A stretch of 64,000 bases of DNA. It comes from Macrocystis pyrifera (Eukaryota > Sar > Phaeophyceae > Laminariales > Laminariaceae). The translations under genes were made by a program, and so were the position numbers. Shown here piece after piece: positions 33,483-45,700 of this stretch; the first letter of the stretch is position 1; every line of letters starts with the position of its first letter. Where the stretch lies: NCBI GenBank assembly GCA_031763025.1, contig JASSKH010000025.1, forward strand, positions 9,353,665 through 9,417,664, read 5' to 3'. The notes beneath the pieces were generated by a model. The model ran no database searches, was not told the DNA's origin, and saw only the letters and a program-made list of their open reading frames with translations.

Positions 33483-33844
33483 GGCGGTAGTAGACGTTGT
33501 GTCGGGGACGCAGCGGAGAGAGGAGAGCGGACACGCGGGGGAGCTGCTGGGCGGAGATAGGGTGGAGGAGGGACGGGGGAAGGGGTGGCAGGAGAGGGTA
33601 ACAGCCTGAAATGAGGAAATGGGAAATGATGAAATGGCGAAACGACAGTAGTCTCGAATACTTCAGCAGTACGAGTCAGAGGTAGGCGCGTACTGAAGCA
33701 CGCGTTCCATGCTTCTCGTAAGGAAGGTATTGTAGGAAGGCACGCAGGCACGTGTTCATGACTATCTTTTAGAACTCTCGTAAACGCCCTTGTTGGCAAT
33801 ATCAGGCTCTATGCATACACGCATGTACCCATTTTCTTCTTTTC

Positions 33845-34030
33845 TTTCTCCTTTCCAATTGTTATCTTCGCCCTTCTGTTCTCTCTCCCTAATGTATGAC
33901 ACAAATAGTCGTAACCCACATCCGGGGTCACATATCAAGCTCTTCTCCCCCCTCACCCCCCCCCACTAGCACGATCGGTATATACGAGGTACGGGCCTTG
34001 CATTTTTATCGCACCATGGGGTATCAGATA
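33845..34030 (+). repeat. Dispersed repeat family 2 (CCGGGGTCACA...TTTTTATCGC)
   Basis: Shared order of blocks: TTATCTTCGCCCTTCT, AATAGTCGTAACCCACATCC, GGGGTCACATA, a C/T-rich stretch, then TTGCATTTTTATCGCACCAT. Other copies are at 43,095-43,265, 54,165-54,455 and 62,515-62,690 (inverted). Here the TATTAATA seen in two other copies is replaced by ACACAAATA. Confidence 0.65.
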
Positions 34031-35763
34031 GCTCTAGAAGTCTACATACGTGACGACCTACCAGACATACCCCTACGTACCTGCCGTTACTCACCTGCCT
34101 TGCCACAGGCCTGGTGCCGCACCGCCTCCATAGGCGTGGACTATGCCACTGCTACGAGTATAAGAAGAAGCATGCTGCACCTACAGCAGTTTTTTGCTAC
34201 GAGCAAGGGTACCGTCGAAAGTGGTAAGTCGTGCTACCACGTACTGGTACTCACCCACCTGCCTGCTTGCCGGCCACCCGCCTTGTGTGTGGTTACACGG
34301 CAGCGCCTCGACAGTAGTATACGTCAATGGCACTGGCTGTCTTCTATAATGGGACCATGAAACTGGTATGTCCGCGTAACAAAGCATGCTCTCCATGTAG
34401 AGCATTGCCTACGGGTTGCTGACGGTGCGCCGTATGAGTTGAAACTCGTGCTGCAGCAGCGATGTTCCGTTGGCGCGTGCCGCAGGTTCTGCATGGCACG
34501 TGCTGCTGAAAGACGTACCAGGTATCGTATATCAGTAGCTTCTGCATGGTTGTTATGTGGTATCATGCGTCATGAATCATGAGCCTCCTGCTCAAGGATA
34601 GCGGCACAGACTGATACATGGCATGTATCGTGAGGTGCAACACAGCAAGGTCGGATACGGGGAGGGCGTACTCGTAATCCATGCTCACATGCGCCAGGGA
34701 TCGCCGCGGGGAAGCGAACCCCGACATACACCGTATATGTCGAGGCAACAAGCAACATGCTCAACACATGCTGACAGAACACCACATCAGCAGTGCTTAC
34801 CTGAGGAACGAGAGCGCTGGGCCTGACATGATCGTGAGTAGTGCAGCACTCTGGAGCATAAAGCTGCGACATCGTCGGCCGCCCATACTGTCAACACCCT
34901 GAGCGGAAGAATGCGGCGAAGTAGCCAAGACCTAGCGTGTACGAGAACCCTTGATTGTGGCCCTTCTCCCTGTGCACGGCTGGACTCGGATGTGTTGATC
35001 GACTCACTACACAGTACACAAAGGCAGCGCGTGGCAACGAAGGAAATTAAATGTTGAATCAAATCAAAGTTTTGCAGAAACTTGATTGCCGAACTTCAAA
35101 CGGGGACGGGGGAGAAAAATAATTGTGTCTGTGTGTTTCTTGTTGCCCGCAATCACGGTAAAACCGTCCATGAGCCCATAGTTTCACATTATTATTTTTG
35201 TGGTCTCACGCTTTGTGTAGGCGTGCATGTACGGGTACGTATGTGGACGCATGTCGCGCTCAGATGCATCGTATGCACGACCAAGTATGTACTTTATTTA
35301 GATGCATAGATCTCCGCCGCGCGGTGAGAGAACGAGTAATAATGCCTTTTCTCGCCTTGTCACCTCGCCCATTCATTGCAAATCGCAAAAATTCCCTCCC
35401 CTGTTCTCGAATCCTTCTTACTTGTTCATCGCTTGCTTGCAGAAACTAACTATATTTACTGCAGACCAAGTGCAGACAGACGTGTCCGTTCACCGACAGG
35501 ATATTTTCTCGCGGAGAGCGTCGTTGTTGTTATTAGCATTCTGAAGCAGATAAATACTCGTACATCAATAATGCCCGCGGTAAAAACCAGTAAAGAGTAT
35601 GTATGTAATAATATCAAGAGTATCCGGAAACAGGGATATATTGATATATTGTATGTATGCGTCTCTTCTTTTTTCCCAGCTTTGTCGTTGTCGTCGACTT
35701 CTAAACAACACCAGGTCCTACCTGGCGTCGTTGGTGTTTCCTTCGGAACGGTAAAAAGATTAT
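34031..35763. other. Gene-free stretch, nothing recognised
   Basis: ORFs of 60-150 codons occur on both strands without motifs. One TACCAGGTA (34,516-34,524). No RNA gene, exon or dispersed repeat is supported. Confidence 0.3.
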
Positions 35764-35886
35764 CAAGATCCATCAAGAATCAATACGAAATCCATCCAGA
35801 ATCCATCCAGGATCCATCTAATATCTGGTGGTGGTGAAGATCCATCAAGAATCCACGCAAGATCCCTGGAGGATCCATCAAGGATC
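35764..35886. repeat. Minisatellite with AGATCCATCAAGAATCC unit
   Basis: About nine degenerate units of 12-17 bases built on ATCCATC(A/C)AGAATCC and GGATCCATC. It creates an ILDGS-rich ORF on the minus strand that is a repeat artefact. Confidence 0.75.
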
Positions 35887-36271
35887 CAGTCACGCCGGGG
35901 TCTATGATACAGCTGCGGTGCACATTTATTTGGGGTAAGTATAGTTATTGTAACGGGAACAGCCCCGTCTGCAGGAGGAGGAGGAGCCAGGCAGACAGCA
36001 TGCATTCTAAGAAGAACAAGTGGAGGCGGCGACGAGGGCAGCGAACAAGAAATTGTGGCGGTGTGCGTTGTAATAAGAACACAGACAGGGAGGCACAGGC
36101 AGATCTCGCGTAGAAAGACGTATATCCCCCAAAATGTCAACCGCGAGGTGCGTGATGACGATAACGGCACGGTACAGATTCGCGTCCTGAACGGCGGGGG
36201 TACCCGTCCATGCGAGCTAAGACATCGAAAGAGCTGCTATTATTAATGATCGGTTGCAGGCTTGCTTGTGT

Positions 36272-36465
36272 TATGAGGCTTAGATTGGGTAGGCGATTGG
36301 TTAACCTTGTACCTTTAGCCCAACGGACTGTGACCTTAACAAATGGCGACGACGGCAGGACATGGGTCGTTGGTCGTGAGTTCGAATCTCACGTCCAGGT
36401 GCCACCGTGGATAGCTGATTTTCGCTTCTTGACTGCACTCGATATTTATTTATTTATTTATTGTC
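36272..36465 (+). mobile_element. SINE family 2 (tRNA-like head) with TTTA tail
   Basis: GATTGGGTAGGCGATTGGTT, then an A-box-like TAGCCCAACGG and a B-box-like GAGTTCGAATCTCAC about 65 bases later, then a (TTTA)n-like end. The A to B distance is longer than in a normal tRNA. The same head recurs at 37,388 and a related one at 38,660-39,800. Confidence 0.65.
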
Positions 36466-37387
36466 GTCTTCCTGGACTTTGGGGGATGAATTTTTGTCTG
36501 CGCGGTATGTTTCTGGTGCGTTTTCTTTTTTTTGGGCTGGGTTGGGGATGTGCTTTTGCGTATTCTGTCCTGCCTACCCCCCCCGCCCAGTGTCGGGACT
36601 AGTCTGGGCACTCGGCCGCTCAATTGCGGCCCAGGACGCGCTTTCAGAGTTGTGGACTGGGTTTAGGTGGTTCTTGCCGTCTTCCGTGTTGTTTTTCTTT
36701 TCGTTCCCGTACTCACTTTTCGCTTTTCCGTGCGTCTTCCTCGCCTCCCCCCCCGCGCGGGCGGCATGGCGATGGCTTTCATCGACGATTTCTTCCTGCC
36801 CCTTAAGGCTAGGTCTTCCCTTTATTTTTTTACGTACTTTGCCGGCTTCGTTGCCTCGCCGTTCAGAGGTGTGGGAGTGGGTTTTGAGGAGCCGCATCTT
36901 CGACTCATGTTCTAGTTCGTGGAATCGGGGTTTCCACGAATTTCCCATAATTCTGCATATACGGCTCATCAGAGTGGGCTAGTGTTATGAGACTGCTTTG
37001 TATGAGGTTGAAAGCCCGGTAACTACCCGGGTTCAGTCACTGGGATCGTATTTGTAGTACTTGGAAGGCGTATCTTAGACGGAAAACCAGGGGTTTTCCA
37101 GAGGCGCACGAGCTTGGTCTCAGTCTGCGCGTGCACGAAAGGAATAAAACTGCTCTTCTTCTATAGCTAAGCAAGCAACACACGTGAGTACCAACGATTA
37201 CCGACTTAAAAGGCAGACCTGTCCAGGGATACAAAGTGTCCCGCAACCCTTGATCTTAACAAATCGCTTTTTAGAAATTCGCCGTGTCAAGAATCTGAAA
37301 AAATACTTCTGGATCCCCAGAAATTGGAACCGCGTGTTGGTGTCACGCGTCGACCCGTATATCCGGTCCGTTCCAGGGGGGGAGAGT
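36466..37387. other. Gene-free stretch, nothing recognised
   Basis: ORFs on both strands (up to about 173 codons) are mutually exclusive shadows with Cys/Phe-rich or Lys/Arg-rich composition. I found no family motif. Confidence 0.3.
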
Positions 37388-37474
37388 GTAATGAGGCTTA
37401 GATTGGGTAGGCGATTGGTTAACCTTTTACCTTTAGCCCAACGGACTAAGACCTTAACACTTGGGAGGGAGTAG
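37388..37474 (+). mobile_element. SINE family 2, head only
   Basis: Near-identical to 36,272-36,350: ATGAGGCTTAGATTGGGTAG, GCGATTGGTTAACC, TAGCCCAACGGACTAAGACC. The B box is missing. It lies about 75 bases before the truncated retrotransposon copy. Confidence 0.65.
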
Positions 37475-37549
37475 ACGGTTGCGTTTTCGGATGCAAAAAC
37501 CTGCATCGTGTGGGGGTCAATCCACCTATTATTTATAATAACAAAATGT

Positions 37550-38507
37550 CTATGGGACGGCGCTTTCTGGGAATGGAGGAGCCCATAGCGACGAGGTGCC
37601 CCTGCTGCGAAGCGACGGATGTCACCACGCGTCACACGCGCACATGCCACCGAGCAGGCGCGCAGGTAAACCAGCATCAGCCGCTAGTCCACGCGCTGTC
37701 CCGCACCTTCAAGCGGTTGTCCATCCGCCATCAAACGGAAAGCGGAGCGCCCTTCAACGCCGACAGAAACCTCCGCATGGGTATAGTGATCGAGAGGGGA
37801 GGCCTCCGAGACGCTACGTCGTCAGAGTACCGTAACAAGGCGATACTCCTCGACATCACGCACGCAGACCCCCAAGCGAGAGTCCACATGCGGGCTGGCA
37901 GCGCTGATCGAGACGGATCAGCTGCCTCCACTTCCGAGGCGCGAAAGCGCAACCACTACGCTCGTGCAGGACAAGTGTCCTTCGACGAGCGCAGCCATAA
38001 ACTTGTCACCCTCGCGGTGGAAAGCTTTGGACGCCTCGGGAAGGAAGGCAGCGATTTCATTGACCAGCTGGCAACGAGCATCATCGGAGGAACGGACGGG
38101 GGATCTCTAGCAAGAAAAGGGGTTTGTAAGGAGCATCTTTTCCAGATCATATCGGTGACCACCCAGGTCGCGATCTCGCGCCGGGTGCACCGATATAAGC
38201 TCGCCCTTCGAGACCGACAGGCCGCCAGGGGGAGAAGAGAGGAGGAGGGAGGACTACTTCCAAATGGCGTGGGGATGGAATGTAGATACGGAGTAGGACG
38301 CAGGGCGTATAGATATATAGTCAGTGAAAATATATCGGTAAAAGGTAGTGCGTAGTCAATTGAGTATACGCAAGGAAGGAGAAAAGGTTGGATAAAATTG
38401 AGGGTGTTCGACGAATTATGTTAGTTTTTCATCTTGAATGAATAACGCCCTGCACATTGTCAGAAGGCAAATAATAAAAAAAATAAATAAATAAATAATA
38501 ATAACAA
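37550..38507 (+). mobile_element. 5'-truncated second copy of the endonuclease-bearing retrotransposon
   Basis: An open frame of about 270 codons (37,550-38,355) covers the last third of the 16-21 kb element. It has the finger CPCCEATDVTTRHTRTCHRA, the nuclease core (KAILLDITHADPQ) and the basic tail. It keeps CGA (Arg) where copy 1 has TGA, so the frame is intact. The core Asp of RMDIVIE is Gly here (RMGIVIE), which should inactivate the nuclease. The 3' end TTGTCAGAAGGCAA (about 38,456) plus a TAA/AAAT tail matches copy 1. The short 5' end is the usual result of incomplete reverse transcription at insertion. Confidence 0.88.
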
Positions 38508-38659
38508 AATCGAAGGGTTAGGGAAAGTTGCGACGATGCCATATACTCGCATGTACAACGGAAAATACATTGTGATTACTGCTTGCTGTAAGTAGTGCAG
38601 ATGGTCGCTCACAAAACGTTTTTCTTTGTATTCTCGTAAGGGAGCCGTGAAACCCACCA

Positions 38660-38818
38660 CTGTTATAAGGATTACCCTGGGCTGGGCAATCGATCGGTCT
38701 TTTACCCCTATAGCTCAGTAGGTAACACCTTCACATTTGGCGTCGTCGTTACCCTAGGCTGGGTAATCGATCGGTATTTTCCCCTATAGCTCAGTAGGTA
38801 GCACCTTCACACCACCCG
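38660..38818 (+). repeat. tRNA-like repeat heads, two in tandem
   Basis: GGATTACCCTGGGCTGGGCA, ATCGATCGGTCTTTTACC, then CTATAGCTCAGTAGGTA (a perfect tRNA A-box type) and CACCTTCACA, repeated directly about 75 bases later. There is no anticodon arm, so this is not a tRNA gene. Confidence 0.65.
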
Positions 38819-39504
38819 CCAGTACAACGCTATTATTTCAATTAGAGTAAAAACCTACATACAGTACAAAAACACATATTATCCTTGCAGTATATATCAA
38901 CATTATTTTACCAGTGAGTACAGATAGATGGTACAGGACACCAAATAATGCGGAAACGAATACTAATAATAAGAAAGACAGACTGGAATATGCAGGTAAC
39001 ATAAGAAATTCGATCACCGTCATACTGAAGTTGTACTGAATTTGGTATAGAACGCACCCATTCATAAAAAATCCAGTTTGGACGACGAGCTTTCTTGTCT
39101 CTTCTTCGTGTGTCCTGTACTGCTGTGTATCATAGATATCCACATGTACCGTGATAGAGTAGCACATCCATTCGTATAGGAACGTACACACCCGTTTGCG
39201 AATCTTGTACGGCTGCACAGAGCGTTTTGGGAACATACCCGTATGCGAATCTTTTAGGATGGCTACCACGTAGCGCTTTGGCAATGTTCTTCGTGGGAAT
39301 ACTCGTATCTGCGTACCAGGTTGTTAGTTTTGGTCGACGTCTGGGCTGAGTTGTGTCTTCCGACTAAGCCGACCCCGCTCACGAGCTCTCTCTCTCTCTC
39401 AACTCCCTTTAGGGGCAAAAGTAAGAAGATCGTGAACTACAAGCAGTGTGCCCTATCCAGCATCGACATCCCTGTGTCTCTTACCAGCTTATTATACCTC
39501 TGCA
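38819..39504. other. Gene-free stretch, nothing recognised
   Basis: AT-rich, with one degenerate minus-strand ORF of about 148 codons without motifs. No feature supported. Confidence 0.3.
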
Positions 39505-39560
39505 GGCATCTTTACGTTTGGCGTCGTCGGCAGGACACAGGTTCGAATCTCACTTCGAAC
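39505..39560 (+). repeat. tRNA-like B-box segment of SINE family 2
   Basis: TTTGGCGTCGTCGGCAGGAC, then CACAGGTTCGAATCTCACTT. The same TTGGCGTCGTCG string follows the A-box head at 38,740, which suggests A and B parts of one element. A B box so spaced fits the 36,272 copy. Confidence 0.5.
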
Positions 39561-39717
39561 AGTTCTTTTATAAAAACGCTTGGCAATTGCGCGTGCGTCC
39601 CTGAAAACATATATCATCGGTTCCCCAAATATTGAAACGAAGCGGGTATTAGGTCAGCATACGGCCGTACCAGGTATATTGTACCGACGCCCCAAAGATC
39701 CCGCCGTTCAGAGGGGG

Positions 39718-39802
39718 GGAGGGTGCTACAAGGATTACCCTGGGCTCGATAATCGATTGGTCTTTTACGCGCCTATAGCTCAGTAGGTAAAACCTTCACA
39801 CA
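39718..39802 (+). repeat. tRNA-like repeat head, fourth copy
   Basis: GGATTACCCTGGGCTCGATA then CTATAGCTCAGTAGGTAAAA and CCTTCACA, matching the tandem heads at 38,660-38,818. Confidence 0.6.
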
Positions 39803-41099
39803 ACAGTACTTAAGACTGCAATGAATGTCATGCCGCACGGAATACCGTGGGGACGAAAGGGACAGATGAAGGAATAATGAGTTAACTATAGAGCAGCCGT
39901 TTGCGAAAGGACCACTTAAAGACAGGTATCTACCGTCGTAGTAGTACGACAGTAGTAGTCCTAGTGTTCGAATGTGTTCAAACGCCGCGTGTCCATTCCG
40001 TGCGGAGCACATATAGACTGCACGGCATGAAGGCGAATCCCTAACTTCTATATACTGTATTACCATACTTCTTGCGCAAGGGTATTCAATACCGACCGGT
40101 AAGTTCAATCCTAAAACCTTGTTTGTCTTCGGGAACCTAATATGAAACGTTTCATATTGGCGAGTAACTGGACAAAAAAAGCACAGCAGTAGGGACAGCC
40201 GTGGCATCCCTCCCAAGAAACGAAACGGGCGCACGCCCATGTTCTTACATACCTGGAGTCGGTGTCTAGATTAAACTGGCGCGGAGCACCAAAAACGAGG
40301 GAGCGAAGCGACAAAGACACATTTTGCGTCAAGGCGTATAAGACTCTTTCGCACACAGGTAGCTGTGCTGCCTGAACTTAAAGTCTTGTTTTTGCAGTAC
40401 TTATAGCAAGAGCTGTAGTAGTACGTTTCTGATTTCCACAAACCCGGTATCTACAGAAGCGGGCGAGCTTGGGCTAGCGCATAGAACTCGGTTCGCCGCA
40501 CAAGCTGTCTCGAATTGGTCACTGTCGGAGTGCTGCTGCTGCTGCGAGTCTTGGTAGTGAGCAAACCAAACCGCTTCGCCTTTGCTAAAAAGTTGTTGAA
40601 GCTGCAAAAAAATGGTCCGGAACTCCCGCCCAAATAATAACTAGATTCTGCAACAGGGTCGTAGCTATGACCAACTTTACTTGATGTTTCCCTCCATGTT
40701 CGCCTGGTGACCCTTGTGTCATTCCTGAGGACTTGCCTGGTTATATCAACACCTGAATCCGGTGCTACTGCTTTGTTGCTGGCGAGCTGCAGGAAAACCT
40801 CAAACATATTTATCGGCTAGACTGCTTGAAATTAGTGTTGGATCATCATCATTTTCGCAGCAAATATCTATATGCGTGCTGCTACGTACGAGTATCTAGT
40901 ACGTGCAGCTGAATTTTCCAAATTCAATGCTTGCTCACTGGCGGAGGTCAACTTCAACACCTGCAGTAGCCGCAACCAACATCTTTCAGAAAAGCTAAAA
41001 AGTGTAACCTGATACCCAATCCCCCCATGGGCTATTATAGGGTCTATAAACGATAAAAAATGAAAACAATACTTCGTATACATCGGCTCCAAAGATATT
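39803..41099. other. Gene-free stretch, nothing recognised
   Basis: Minus-strand ORFs (up to about 155 codons) have no motifs. A short copy of the AATTAGTGTTGGATC repeat is at 40,826-40,862. Confidence 0.3.
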
Positions 41100-41109
41100 G
41101 GGTACTCAG

Positions 41110-41345
41110 GGCCGTTGATATCGAAGAGGTTTTTTCAAAATTTCCATATTTGTGAAATTATTTCCGTATTTGTGAAACAATTTCGAAGTATGCGAAATTC
41201 AACATAGGGCAAAATATCAGGAAAGTTGAATTTCACAATGGTGGAAAAAAGTTGAAACTTGACAGATGGCAAAATATCAGGAACGTTAAATTTCACAGAT
41301 TTGGAATTTATTTCACAAATAAGGAAAAAAAGCTCTCCGATAACA
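41110..41345. repeat. AT-rich repeat (TTTGTGAAATT / CAAAATATCAGGAA units)
   Basis: Two direct units each hold GGCAAAATATCAGGAA(A/C)GTT and AATTTCACA, preceded by TATTTGTGAAA repeats in the inverse sense. The same blocks (TTTGTGAATTTC, GGAAAATATCAGGAGCG) are at 47,695-47,790, so this is a dispersed element with internal inverted repeats. Confidence 0.6.
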
Positions 41346-41389
41346 AACTTCCCCAGCTGAGGGGCTCCGTTACACCAAGAAACGGGAAA

Positions 41390-41535
41390 CCCAGTCCGGG
41401 CTGGAATTCTTTTCTGAGAATGTGTGCATTCTACACCAACTTCAGTGTAAACGACTCCCGCACTTACTATTTTCCTGAAAATAACGTCAGCCTGCTTTTC
41501 TTACCGCTCGTCTGTTGATTTGGTGTCCTGTACTG
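41390..41535. repeat. Dispersed repeat (CCAACTTCAGTGTA ... TCAGCCTGC)
   Basis: CAGTCCGGGCTGGAATTCTT, then TTCTACACCAACTTCAGTGT and GTCAGCCTGCTTTTCTTACC. A similar order is seen at 27,560-27,690 and, more weakly, at 63,845-63,900. Confidence 0.45.
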
Positions 41536-42604
41536 CTGCATGTCGTGAGAAATGTTTGGGCTCAAGAGTGCAAACCCAATACCTCGCGTAGGCCGTAGTA
41601 GCACCACTCACTAGCAAGAGCGGTACAACAGTAGACTAAGCTGGCTTTGTTGACATCGACTTGGCTTTCGATACGCTTATTTCATCACAGTTCAATCACT
41701 CGACTTGTCTTTAACATTACCTCCTTTGAGACCCCAAAATCGCGAACAACATAACGATAGCTTTGGTGCTATCAACCATTGAACCGTCTATATATATACG
41801 AGCAGCGTGAGCGTCCAGCAGTAGGGGTAGGATATAAATATAAGCTGCGCCTGTACTGTACGACTCCTTGCATTCAACCATTGTAACTCGGGCACCAATT
41901 TGTATCATCCCCTTAATATCACGCAGTGGCTGTTGCTGTAGCCGTCACTTGGGATAGTCCATTTTCCTCTCTCAACTCTCAAGAGGCTTGAACACTTGAA
42001 CAGCTGCCGCCACAAGCTTATGCGTTGCTAACGAGTGAACGATCACGAACGTGGTTACGTCCTCTGCGCAGTCATCAAATTCAGTCCCACCACCCACTGC
42101 TAATAGCACTTCGCTAAACTCGTCCCTATATCTGTGTACTCGTAGCAGTGCCCGCGTTCCTCTTTCGCTGGCGGCTGAAAAAACGCGGCAAAAAAAAAAA
42201 CGCGGTGACGGCCCAAAAAAAAACGCGCACAACAAATTTCACACTGGATACCGACCCGTCTGTCGTTCCTGAACCGCACACATTCCGCCTTCATACCTCC
42301 CCTACTCCTATCGCAAGCCTCCATACCCCCCCTCCCTCACCTACCTCAATACCTCCCGCCCTACCCCTGTCGAAAAAAAGGTCGCGATCACATGGTGAAC
42401 CCAGGCCGTGCAGACCTTTCATTCGCTTGCACTTTCCCCGTCAAAATACAACTACACCGCCCCACACCTCGCCACCCTACGTAACACAACTCGTTGAGTG
42501 CTAAACCCCCCGCTCCCCCTCTCTCTCGGCTTGACACACACCCGCCGAACCCGACAGATACCCCCCCCTCCTTTCTCCCGCCACAAGCGCAGCGCGTTCC
42601 GAGC

Positions 42605-42772
42605 TCACGCTGCCTGTCGGAGCGCTTGCGTTTCCTCCGTGTCGACAACGACCTCGCCGGCCGCCGATACCTCGCGGTGAGTCACCACTACTCGCTCGCT
42701 CATCTGAAGCGGGGGCTGGAGGGGCGCCGTGTGCGCTGGCTTTCCGTTCAGCCCCAATTTGTGGAAGAGCGC
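42605..42772 (-). CDS. BIOB: Biotin synthase exon 8 (terminal)
   Basis: 55 residues and TGA. Starts [20 protein letters not shown] after acceptor AACACAAG, phase 0. The first ten residues are the conserved C-terminal end of biotin synthases, and the remaining ~45 form a lineage-specific tail rich in Val and Glu. Confidence 0.9.
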   Translation of the reverse strand, partial: ALFHKLGLNGKPAHTAPLQPPLQMSERVVVTHREVSAAGEVVVDTEETQALRQAA

Positions 42773-45700
42773 CTTGTGTTCAAAAACCAAAACACGCGAA
42801 AAATTGTGGGAGTTGGGGGGGGGGGGGGGTATGAGGTGGGAAGAGATTTTGACCTTTTTTAGAAGTGCACTCACGTTTTTAGGGACGAAATACTTGGAAA
42901 TAGCGAGAGTTCTTTTTTACAGTACGTACACAGCAAAGATCGTTCGTTGTCCCTGCGACGATCGGCGGTTGAACTCTTGTGTGTTTGTTTTTGTTTGCAC
43001 TGCATATTCATGAGGTCAGTATATCAGGCAGCGATAGTCGTAGTGCGAACATGTTGACCCTTCTACCGGTGCACTGTTTTTTTTTCCTTCTTCTCCATGC
43101 CATGTATCATCCTCGCCCTACTTCTACTGCTCCTTTCCAGCAGTAACTTAGATTTGGGGTCACATAGCAGGCGCCCCTCCCCCCCCCCCCCCTCTCCCTA
43201 ATACGGTATGTGCCTTCCTTTTTATCGCGGGAACAGTTCAGCATTAGCTTCCCTCGTCGACTCGCGCCGGATTGTGCGAACACACGAAAGGCGCTTTCTG
43301 CACTGTACATAAAACCTAAATCTGACTCGAATTTCAAGTGTTTTCTTCCCACAAAAGGATTACACTATGAAAAGAGCTGTAACTCCGCCGGGGGCTATGG
43401 GGCCTATACGTATAGCGAGAGTGATATTCTCAACCAATGTAGCGCCTCTGCTCTACTCGGGAGACGCGGCGGAAGGCGCTGTGCAGGTGGTAATCGCATC
43501 GACACACCGCATTTTTGGTTCTGCTTGAAGACGAAAAAAAGGCGTTTTCGTTTTGCCACCTTATCGGCGTCGAACTCAGGGTTGGACGTGGTGAGCAATC
43601 GATCCCCAGTAAAGATGGAGTTTGCTCCCGCCATGAACATCATAGCCTGGACACACACGCGACAGCAGAAGAGAGGAGAGGAGATGAGAAGCAGTGGACG
43701 GGGTGAGGAGGCGCCTCTTGTGTTAAGGCGCAGCACATACACACATACATGAGCACGCCGAAGCATGTGCACATCATGCCTCGCAATTAGCTCCCAAGGA
43801 CCAACGCAGGCTTGCAGAACGAAAAAAGGCGGAGGGAGGAGGAAACGTCACATTTTTTTAAATTTTTTTTTATCCATCACTTTTACTTTCCAGTCCACTC
43901 GCAGGAGGTTTTACCCTCGACGATCTTCTGGACAAGCCGTGGTCACAGGTGTCGTCCCTTCTCCCCTCCGGTACGTGCCTTTATTTTTTGTCGCGCATAG
44001 GGTTCAGCATTCCCACTGCTCGTCGATTTTCATCGAATGTAGCTAACTCACGCTTTCGCGCTTTCCGCTTATCAATTTTTTATGCGAGAGAAAGTCCCTA
44101 TGAGCATGTACTCGGTGAGACTTGAACCCACGAAATTGATCTTAACAGGCACGCGGACCACCTACCAAGCCACGGGGACTCGACACAATACCGGGTCGAC
44201 ATGTGCCCAGCGCTGTCATGTCCGAGACCCACCCTACTTGCATCACACTCGCCTGCTCCGCCTCGCTGAAGCTAAGCCGCCCCGCCGACAACCGAACCAT
44301 CGTCTTAGGCATAACAACTCTGGCCGTCGCGATCATTCTTCCCATATCCCAGATGTCGGGGGCGTCGGCCTTGCCTTCGTCAGCCAGAGGGGTACCCTCG
44401 ATAGCGACGAGCGCGTTTATCGGAACGGACTCGGGGTGCTCCACCAGAGTGGCAAGGGTGTGCAACAGGCCCACGCGGTCGTGCTCGGCCTGTCCAGATG
44501 AACAGAGAGAACGGTGGCGTCAGTCGTAACCGCGCGGCCCAGACATGATGGTTTGTCATTCATCTTCTGCCAGTGATCACTCCAGCAGACCTCACTACAA
44601 GGGAGTTGTTGGATGGGACAGCCAGCCATGGGATGGTTGGGTAGCCAACCAAGAGACAAGTGGACAGCCAACCAAGGAATGATGATTGGACAGCCAACAA
44701 AAGGATGACTGGACAACCAACCAAAGAATGCTTGGACAGCCAACCAAGGCATGCTTGCACAGCCAACCAAGGGATGGTTGGAGAGCCAACCAAGGCATGA
44801 TTGGACAGCCAGGCCAGAGATGATAGGACATCCAATCAAGGGATGTTTGGACGATCAATCAAGGAATGATTGGGCCGCCAGCTAGCGTCAGGAAGAAAAG
44901 GGAGCGGTGGGTTGACTTGGTAATCCCGCCGCCCAGGCACGATGGTAATCATATCAATCTTCTCCCACTATTTACTCCAGTAGCCGCTACTACAAGGGAT
45001 AAATGGACATCCAACCAAGGGATTATTGGACAGTCAACCAAGGGATAATTGGATAGTCAACCAAGGCATGATTGGATACCAAGCAGGAACGATTGGACAG
45101 GCAAGATAATTGTGCAGCTAACCAAGGGATGGCTAGACAGCCAACCATGGTAACATTGGACAACCAACCATGGGATGATTGGATAGTGAACCATGGGATA
45201 ATTGGGGAACGAACGAAGGGACGATTGGACTGCCAACAAAGGGGTTGGACAGTCAAGAAAGCCATGGTGGGCAGCCAACAGGCCATTGACGTATTATCAT
45301 TACTTCGAAACTTTTGCTCAAGGGCCAAATTAGCAAACTTGCGTAAGTACTGCCGCTTGCGGACGTGCACGCGCTGATAAGAAGAACAAAACCCAGCTCT
45401 TCTTGATCGCCATCTTCGCTCACCTCCCCCAACCCCAGGATACCGCCACAGCACACGGAGATGCCGGCCTCGCGAACGTTGCTGATCGTGTCAAGTCGGT
45501 CTTCATAGGATCTACCAGACATGACAACAACAAGCCAGCAAAGACAAACAACCACACAGTTCGGTTGCGACTGTCAGTATGGTGAGCGGCATCTTGGTCA
45601 CATATAATATGGACGTGCCGCGGCTGCGATAGATCCGTTCATCGTAAGATTACCTTTACCACGCGTTCAGGACCATGTGAAAACTAGTATTATAGCAAAG

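Noticed and set aside
36461-36982. 173-codon plus-strand and 131-codon minus-strand ORFs
   Set aside because: They overlap antisense to each other, lack motifs and have biased composition; no support for either.
44560-44858. Trp/Leu-rich minus-strand ORFs ([16 protein letters not shown] repeats)
   Set aside because: Translation of the intron 5 minisatellite of biotin synthase.
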